From Mytilus trossulus (taxonomy: Eukaryota; Mollusca; Bivalvia; Mytilida; Mytilidae), in assembly GCF_036588685.1 (NCBI RefSeq), contig NC_086376.1:59419166-59483165 (forward strand): DNA of 64,000 nucleotides, written 5' to 3'. The position numbers and the translations under genes are program-made. Of the stretch, positions 23,801-33,300 are shown piece after piece. Each line of letters begins with the position of its first letter. The first letter of the stretch is position 1. The notes below the pieces were generated by a model. It was not told the origin of the DNA. It saw nothing but the letters and a program-made list of their open reading frames with translations, and ran no database searches.

Positions 23801-26800
23801 CGTAATAACAAAAGAATGGAAAATTATATAGAAAAATTTACAAATACAGATGACAATCTTAGAATACATAAAAGGATTGTTCAAGGAACTGTTGAAATTT
23901 TAGATGATCAATTGATGGAGATCGAAAATACAAATGTAAGGAGCACAGAAACAGACACTGTAATAGATAAATGTACACTTGAATTACAGGAGAACAAAAC
24001 ACAACTTTCAAACACTCATTTCAAAAAAGTTGATGTTGAGAAAATAAACAAAGTTACAGAATGTGCTAAATTATCAGAAACTAATGAACATCGGTTAGTT
24101 GAAACTATGAACACAGAGAATAATGACACAATAATGTCAACTCAAAATGATAAACAAGAGCAGTCTGATGAATCGGATGATGATAGTGATGATGATAGTG
24201 ATGATGATAGTGAAGATGATGATGATGATGATGACGGTGATGAGGATGATGATGATGATGATGAGGATGATGAGGATGATGAGGATGATGTTGAAAAACG
24301 AGTTACTGTTGATGAAATCATTTCGAAAGCGGTGATAAAGAAAAGTAGAATGTCGCCCGATAAATTTATTGCGAAAATAAAAGGGAACGAGAAACTTATA
24401 AAATATGACCGGGGACGTGACAAAGTAGAAGAAGTTCTACCAACTGATTCTGACTATTACACATTTAAGCAAAACGTCGAACATGATTTTCAAGATGTAA
24501 GAAACTATGAATTTCGTCCGGATGATACTGATGAGAAACTTTTATTGATTGCTACTTTTGCAATTGATAACAGACTTTATGTCCATAAGAAATGATTTAT
24601 TTTGTATATGAGAATATTTTTTTATTGTTTTTAAAAACTTGATTATTCCATGACTTGAAAAAATTAATTTTATGTTCAATTTAAACCAACAAGTCTTTGA
24701 GTTAATAACTTTCAATGCTAAAATAGAATTGAATGTGTGAAGGCATTGGAATCCATCCACATACATGCAATTTTTTTTTTTTTTTTTCATATAAGCATAT
24801 TTGTTTTAACTAATAGGGATGTTGTATAAAATATGAATAAGAATTATTATTTTTGATTGGATTTAGACATTCTGACAATTCAGATTTTAATTTTATGAAA
24901 AAAACCTAATAACATCAACATCAAAAACAAAAACAAAAGGAAATTTTCAAAATGCTGCAATATATAAAGTACGAATATATCTATATATGGTATTGTAGGG
25001 AATATCTTCAAACTGTGATATTATAATAGATGAATACATGTAATAATTGTATAGTGTGTAAATATGATTGAATAAAAAAAAAAAAAAAAAAAAAGTTCAG
25101 ATATAAAAAAAGATTTCATGGGTGCTTCGTAGAGCCAGCAATATACCGTTGTTTGTAAGGACACTGATGAAGTTAAGGTATTTAATACAGTGATTGAAAA
25201 TCCAGTTCCTTATCTGTGGTTGAAATTTTGAAGGAACATTGGACAGACCTATGATTATCCAGGATTTCCTCTTTGGTTAGTGTCGTGGGGATATATGTTG
25301 AGATTTCGAGTGAATTATCAATACCTAATTCATTTAACAAGCAGTTTATGTAATGTGATAAACACACAAACATGATGTTGCTTGAGTCATTATCTGCGGT
25401 GTTTTCTGACATAATCCTTAAAAATTGAGTATTACTATTACCTTTCCTAAAACATTATATACTTCAAAACAAGTTGTCTAATTTTCACTCCGTAATATGG
25501 AAGGGTTTAAAGTGAATAATTATTTATAAGAGATGTCCAGAAGTCATTACATGTAGTTTTTATGAGTATTTGACTCATCTCACAAACACATTATGTACAT
25601 CATTGTGACTACAATCTGTTTTCTTTTGCAGATTTTCTAGAGATTTTCTTTCAGTTTGGACGATCAAAGCTGAATATTTGAAAGCCATGGATGTATAAGA
25701 ACTGAAACATTTACGTTCTTTTCTCGCTAGAAAGATGCGTTGATGTTGTTTACCTCTTCGGAATCTCAGATATTGATTTTTCGTTTGACGTTCATGAATT
25801 TTGCAAGTACTAACACGTTGATTCAGAGACAAATTGTCGTGATAGTCTTCTCATTGTAAAAACAATTTTCAAGCGTAACTTACACATAATATTAAAGATT
25901 CGCCTGTCATGCGCTTAAAAATTCTTTACCTTTTTTTTTCATTACTTTATGAATAGTGTTTCCTTTTCTAAACACATTTGTGTTATATTATATAAATATA
26001 TATCTATAGAATTGAAAAAGTGCTGTTTTACCCTTCACATCATCATTTACGAAGAGCAGTTATACAACTTATAATCAACTGAACAACTTAATGTATGATT
26101 CTTTGGTCAGAAACACAAGCTCTAGATCGTTTCAATTTTTTTTCTAATTTACGAACCGTAATCATGTTATAAAACTTAATAATCAAGCTCAAATATCTGT
26201 GCCTGGTATTGATTCAAATTTAAAATACACTCCGCTGATTTCAGAAACTACTGCAGAACAGTTATAAAGAAAACCTCTATAAATTGTTATTCTGAAAGAA
26301 AAAAAATCGAAGATAATCCCTGTTAATACGACTATTAAAATTCGTTAGATACGGATTTTTTTTGTTGCACAATATTTTCAAAATTGATGTTTCAAATGGG
26401 CGTTTCATGTATGCAATTTTAATTTTAATATACCAGTACTTGATACTATAAATGGTAAGAGTATGAATATTTCAATCTAATACATGTTGAACAAACAATG
26501 GAATAAAACACTTTGTTACCTCGCGGATCGATTTAATTACAGGCTGACATGTTAAGTATTTTTCGATGTCCCGTTAGATTTATTATTTCTATGCAAATGA
26601 AGCTTAATCTATAAAATTTGAAAGTACACGCTTATTGTTTTAGGCTGTGAAAGAGCATCAACTCAATATGTATACTTTTGTTCAATATCAGATATTGAAA
26701 ATATTTCCTAATGAGCTTAACCTTTCATATAAGAAAAATACTTAACAAACAAATTATTTCCATATTTGATTAGAAATGAATGTTATGTATATGTTGGAAA

Positions 26801-29800
26801 ATTCTTTTTTTCAATCTATTTCACGGATATGAAATATTGATCAATACATTTTTCAGAGCGCTTCAGGGATGCACTTGCGACATGTGCTGAATCATATTTT
26901 AATGATATTAATGTATGCAAAAGTAAGATTTTACAAAACAGTCGTAAAAAAAATGTTTTGTCACGTTCTAGTTTTCCAGTTTGTTTGATTTGGGCTCAAC
27001 TGATGAGTTTTATACATACAAAACGTGCGACATATGCGTGAAACTATAAGTTTTGTATCTTTGGGTTGGTTTAGGGAAGATACACTGAAAAAAACTTTAT
27101 CTGCATTATACATTTCTTTGATATCAATTCTGTATTAATATGAATGTTCTTTATGTTTTTTTTCAAACGTTTCAGTTCATGCTTGATTTTCACGTTCTCG
27201 ACATTTACAGGGATCGATAAAACTTTATTCATTAAACGCAGGAAATAATATCCTGGTGTGTTTGTACTATTCAGGTTTATTGGGTAAACAACTATCTCAT
27301 CTAAATAAAGATATATATTTATTTTATATGTATCTTTTCTGATGTCAAACGTTGACATTTCTATGCTGCTTTAGAAACAAAAAAGTGGCAAAAGTCTGCA
27401 ATATTGTTACGGTCATGGTCGAAATACTAAGTGCACTGGTTTATAATACTGTTGTCAAATACCCTTATAGCACAATTTAACAAAAACTTTTATTTTAACA
27501 AACGATTGGCAATATATCAATGAGTTCCGACACTTGTGAAACAATTATCTGCTATAACATTGAGTTTTAAGGAAATGTACGCGAGGAAATAACAGAAAAA
27601 TATACTTTAAAATAGATTATAGATTTCCGTAGAGGTAAAGATGCGGAAGAATCGAAGACATACTTCCAATGTCATGACAAATCTAAAAAAAAAAAAACCA
27701 CCAAAAGTCTGGTGTATAGTAGCATTTCTACCTGCCACTAGGTTTAAAAACAATAACTCTATATTCTTACAAGAAGTTGAAATGCACAAGGCAATCACAA
27801 TTCATTTTCAATAGACACATACCATTATCTTGAATGGACTGCCATTCTTTGCTTCATTCCACCTTTGATTCTGTTGTTAACATCTATTTGTTACGATAGG
27901 TACAGTCATTGTATTGAACAAAATCATTCCTCTTTGCCGCCTAATCTAAAGATAGTGCATAGTGATGCACGTTGACTAAATATGAAAGTATATATGTAGT
28001 TGTCTCCCTTGCTAGTATAATCAGTTTCAGTATATTCATTATTTTTCCCTTGGTTAAAACTGTAAATTTCATGTTTCTGTATTTAAAGATTTACATGATG
28101 CTTATTCAGTACGTATTTGTGAAATTGAATAGATATTACTATTTTGAATTCATTGAAAACAGATATTTATCTATATTGTAAAGTTTAGTATTTGCATCGC
28201 AAATAATTTATAACCTCATTTGACAGTCTTAGGCCTATACATGTTATATGACTAGTTTTGTTTTGTTACAATGAATTGTCTTAGGTATATAGTCCAATCA
28301 ATGAAAGCTGTGATGAATGCAAATCTTTCTTTAAATAATTGGTTTTCAAATACCTAAAAATATGCTTAAATATGAGACCCGACAATTTAAAAAAAAATGT
28401 TATTCAAATTTTAATCAATACTGTAGAAACAAGTATGGTCGTTTTTTCACTGTGTTGTTTGTCGTTGATGTTATATGATCGTTGTTGTTCTGCAGTTTGC
28501 ATGTTTTGTCGACTTTTATATTATGTGTTTGAGCTTTCTATTGTAATGAATGTGGTTGTGTTTGTATATGATGTTTTTTGACACAAAGTGTTACAGCGAT
28601 ACTTGTAAGATTGTCATAAAGCGGGAGATTTGACTACCCATGAAACTAGGTTGAACCCACCATTTTATCTTAAGATATCCTTTACCAAGTCATAAATATG
28701 GCAGTTATTCTCCATTAGTTCGTTTCTATGATTGTTGACGGTTGGTTTTGTTGCATTAAAGTGTTCCTGTTGTTCCTTTGTTTCTTCTTATATTTGATGT
28801 GTTTCCCTCTGTTTTAGTTTGAAACCAGAATTAGATTTCGTTTAACCGATTTATGACTTTTGAACAGCATTATACTATTTTTGCCTTTATCTTTACCTCA
28901 AAACGTTTGTTATAAGTCTGTAACAACTTAAAAGTAACAGAAATATACCATTCGAATACAAAATGTGTTTCTCAAAATAAAACAAAACTTTCTTGAAATT
29001 TGATAATCCGGTATTTTTTCTTTTATTGACGGGCGTCATTTTCAAGTTCATGTTGACCGATTTTATTATCTAGACTTCAACATAAACTTCTAAGAGAATT
29101 AAAACCAGGGTTTATAATTTTTACATACAATGTATATACTGTTTGTACTGCACTGTTAAAATGGTGCCAGATTATTTTTTTTATATCAGAATGCTAGATT
29201 ATTAAAAGTTACCGGACAACCCTCGATTGATATGTACAAAATACCAGTACACAATTTATTATTTTACGAGTAAAGGATTCACTGTTTTCATTGATGTTGG
29301 TTCTCTTATTGATGTCTTAGTTAATATAAAACACGTTTTAGCGATCTAGTAAACTCGCATACTTTCAAATAAGACCGACGGGAAAGAAAAAAATATTGTA
29401 TTGAAAGAAAATCGATTGTTGAAAAATGTCAAATGCATTAAAACATCTATGTTGACAAAAATCTTTAAAAAGCACAAAACGGAAATGGAAATGTTACGAA
29501 TATCAATAACATAGTATACTTTTAATTAATACATAAATTTTCCAAGATATATATGCTATAAAAAAACAAAACACAATGAAAATATAGCATTAATTTCGTG
29601 CATCCGTAGCGCCCTAAGTAAAGTGATTTCAATGGTAACAAAAAATGAGTGCCTACTATATACAAGAGAAAAGGGCAAATAGGCAAATATGTCATCAACC
29701 TTGTAACTTGTAAGAAGTAGTATAAGTTCAAATGAAATTCCACTAATCTTGTACTATTAAAATAAATTCTCATGGATGAGCGCCCTATCGTTTTAATGTG

Positions 29801-30264
29801 AACTTAAACTTTACGCAATAGTTGTAGTTTATCTTTAGTCTTTTTTTCTTTCTTATCTTATCAGTTTTCTTGAAACAAATGATTTGATACCAGGAAAATC
29901 AGTACCCGAATATAGTACTTAGTATGCGGTATTGACATCGCTTGACATCCATAATAAACTTCTGTCGTAGATCATACTTTCCAATTTTCTTTTGAAACCA
30001 TCTTGGGAATTTGTATTTAGACACAATTATACTTATCATAATTACCGATCGAAGACGGTTATTTATAGTAACGCTATAATATTATATAAAAGGTATTCTT
30101 AGTATAGATCGAAAGCGTCAATCATCTCATGTTTTTATGTTCTTTTTTCACTACTGTGATAAGTTTCTAACGGATTTGGTACTTAAACATCCTCGGATAT
30201 CAAATGTTTTACTTTGAGCGTTACTGATGAAGGTAAATCCAGAAAAGCGCTTCTGACGCATGAA

Positions 30265-30338
<74 letters not shown>

Positions 30339-33300
30339 GGGTTATAAAATTAATACGTACAACTTAAGCAAAGTACGAACTCATATAAAAATTATATAAG
30401 GCCGTAGTGTTGGGATTTTACAAGTACATTCAAAAGTCCAATAAAACATCATGTCATATTCACAGCATTTATATTTGTAATACAAAAGCTGATTTGTTTC
30501 TTCCATTTATTTAAGAAGAATAGAAATTGATTGATTGGTCAAACTAAGGGTATAACACAAAGCAGATATTACAGTTCATGCAATTTAACAACGAATACTA
30601 ATTGAAAGACAAATATTTATTATCAGTTACATTAATAAAATTGAGGTCAAATTTGGATTAAAAAAAAATTTCGTTATATTTTTTCTAATTTCATTGTCAT
30701 TTATCATTTAATTGGCAAGCAATCGCAAACTTCATTCCTTAATAACGATTGATTGAAAAACATGAACTTTCGTTAAGATTAAACTGTTAAGTTTAAAGCT
30801 TCATAAGGTGTTGATTGAACATTCTGGACAACAGAACAGTGCTGTGTACTCAACCACAAAGTTTTGCATTAGAGTATTAGCACCAAACAATTAGGCGCCG
30901 GATATTATTATCAATTTCGCGAGGAAAGCTCTAAATGTAACATTTATATATATTAATAAAATAATATTAACAGTCTAAATTGAATACAAAATTAAAACCT
31001 ATGATTGTTTTGAAAAAAAAACATTTTTATACGTGTGAATTTTAAAAACAATTGTGGTAGAGCTGTTTAAATACAGCACAAACAACATTTTCAAAAAGAC
31101 CAAAAAAAGTGAAAGAGTATTTTTAACAAACGCATTTGCCTAGCAGGTCGAATAACTAATGTATTCAACCCTGCAGAAAAAAGCTGAAATAAATGAAATA
31201 ATACATACAACTTGAATGACATACATTTCAGACCAATATCTAATGAAGATGATATAATAACCATTTTTATAATTCAGAGATGTAGTAATGATTTAGCAAC
31301 AGGTATTAAATTTCACAATGATTCTTTCAATAGCAAGGCATCGAAACCCCATAAAACACAGCTGTTATCAATTCGTTTGATGTGTTTATGCTATTGATTG
31401 TGCCATTTAATTCGGGACGTTCCGTTTTGAATATTCATCGGAGTTCAGTGATTTTGTGATTTTACTTTTTTTCTTAAAAATATATTGTATCGTCACTGTT
31501 CCGTAACAGTGTTTGTCTGTAAGCTTTAACATTAAGAAAGATCGTTTGTGGTTACATTTATATTCATAGAACTATGGCAGTAAAACATATGTCATGTATC
31601 ATAGTGATGCATACTTCACCTCCACCCCTTTGTTAATAATCGCTAAAGCTTTGATAAACCGATAAATTGTTGTAACATGAGTTAATACCGTATGTTAGGA
31701 ATACCTTCAAATTGAAACGATACTCCTGGGCTTATATTTTCGATCATAGTTCCCTTGATAGAGGGTTGCTGCTCACCATGAAGCTATTAAACTAAGAGTT
31801 CCAAATGGTGAAGTTAAAATCATCCCTACGTAAATTTTACGGATGCCATCACCAGTCGGTTGACAGTTATGGAATATCCGTTTCACATATTATAGAGGAT
31901 TTGTTCCTTATGTCGTAGCTACAAACCCGTACCCGTTTCATAAATGTGACTTACCGAATTAAAGTTTTACCTGGGCTGTATTATGAGCGACACAGCGCGT
32001 GCCATATGCAGGATCCGATTATCCTTCTGGAGCACCTTAGAGCGATTCCAGGTTTTGATGACTGTTGCTTAGTCTTTATGTTTCTGTGTTGTGTTTTTGT
32101 TCTATTGAATGTCTGTTTGTATTTTTCATTTTTAGCCATGACGTTGTCGGTTTAGTTTACATTTATGAGTTTGACTTTCCTCTTGTATCTTTCGTTCCTC
32201 TTTTATTGTTTATCTTATGTGTTGATATTTTTGGTCTTCTGTAACAACTTGCCCTTTTGCAACATAATGACATAATAAACACTACTGCACTACGACTAAA
32301 TTTCTAAAATGAATAAATCAATATACTCATAATATGCTATTGTTTTTAAATATGGTACAAATGTATTCAAATTCTGCTATTGACTACAATGCACCATCTC
32401 AATATTAGTCTGTACCTATTGAACTAAATCATTAAAATGAATACATTTGATAATAAGTATTTATCTGACAATTTGTGAGATATAAAGTGTAATTTAATAC
32501 TTGTCTAGGATCTTTTTTTTTCAAAACTAATGATTTGAAAAATTCAAATCAAAAGTTAATTTCATAAAATATTTGTCTATTTCATGAACTTATAGGTAGA
32601 AAACCACAGTCTTTTGTCGCAGAAAAAAACAACTCATATATACCTTGATATAACAGATATATAGGACATTTTTTCTGAGACAAATGCCTTTGCAGAAAAC
32701 GTGTTGTTTATTTCCTAAATTTGTTAATCTGACAAGGCATCTTCAATCTGATTTCGTGTAACGTATCAAATACAAAGTAGTCCATCAGTATTGTAATATA
32801 AATAAATTGATTGGTTGGTGTTTGCTTTACGCCTCATCAACACAAAACGTCTATATCGCGCCTCATCAACACAAAACGTCTATATCGCGCCTCATCAACA
32901 CAAAACGTCTATATCGCGCCTCATCAACACAAAACGTCTATATCGCGCCTCATCAACACAAAACGTCTATATCGCGCCTCATCAACACAAAACGTCTATA
33001 TCGCGGCAAGTTTTGTAATTTGTGAACAGATAAACACCAATAATCACTAAACTTAAACGTGATTTCGATCTATAATGAATCAGGAAAGAATGAATGATTG
33101 ACGTGTCTTCCAATTGCCATTTCCAGATCAAATGAATTGTCATAGTCAAAGGTTAAGATATGCCGGGAACATTGTGGAATTGGCTTTAAATGCAATTGTT
33201 AAATCTTAAGCTTGAATTTAAGAATTGAAACCTTCAACAAACAGTTAGGCCTATAACATTATAGGTATGCTTTCATGATAGGACAATTAACACGTTGATT

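Larger units (their letters stand above)
23368..25129 (+). mobile_element. Retroposed transcript: target-site duplication, UTRs, ORF and poly(A) run
   Basis: The duplication AAAGATTTCATGGGTGC plus TTCG is seen at 23368-23389 and 25109-25129, with one base missing in the second copy. Between them are a 5' UTR of about 240 nt, an intact ORF, a 3' UTR of about 470 nt and an AATAAA-led A run at 25073-25094. A short extra stretch (GTTCAGATAT and seven A) follows before the second duplication copy; it may be a small 3' transduction. These are the marks of LINE-mediated mRNA retroposition. Confidence 0.8.
23340..25412 (-). pseudogene. Decayed reverse-transcriptase fragment, split by a retroposed gene
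   Basis: On the minus strand 25412-25110 encodes pieces typical of a retroelement polymerase N-terminal region: HYINCLLNELGI, PTTLTKEEILDNHRSV, ELDFQSLY and CPYKQRYIAGS, with in-frame stops. The reading continues across the insertion into 23389-23340 (SLNNLF). It probably belongs to the same element as family E (inference from the usual order in such proteins). Non-functional. Confidence 0.65.

Noticed and set aside
24142-24423. Minus-strand poly-serine open frame and plus-strand Met-rich frame
   Set aside because: Shadows of the GAT-repeat coding tract of the 320-residue ORF.
25575-25832. 85-residue minus-strand open frame as a gene
   Set aside because: Adjacent to the decayed polymerase fragment and without a domain signal; probably part of the same debris.
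30214-30399. 61-residue plus-strand open frame
   Set aside because: It is the (CT)n run plus a family C end translated.
32832-33005. CRISPR-like repeat array
   Set aside because: The 29-bp units are directly adjacent with no spacers, and the genome is eukaryotic.
32807-33050. Three overlapping plus-strand open frames encoding repetitive peptides
   Set aside because: They are the same 29-bp minisatellite read in three frames; no start context, splice signal or flanking coding sequence.
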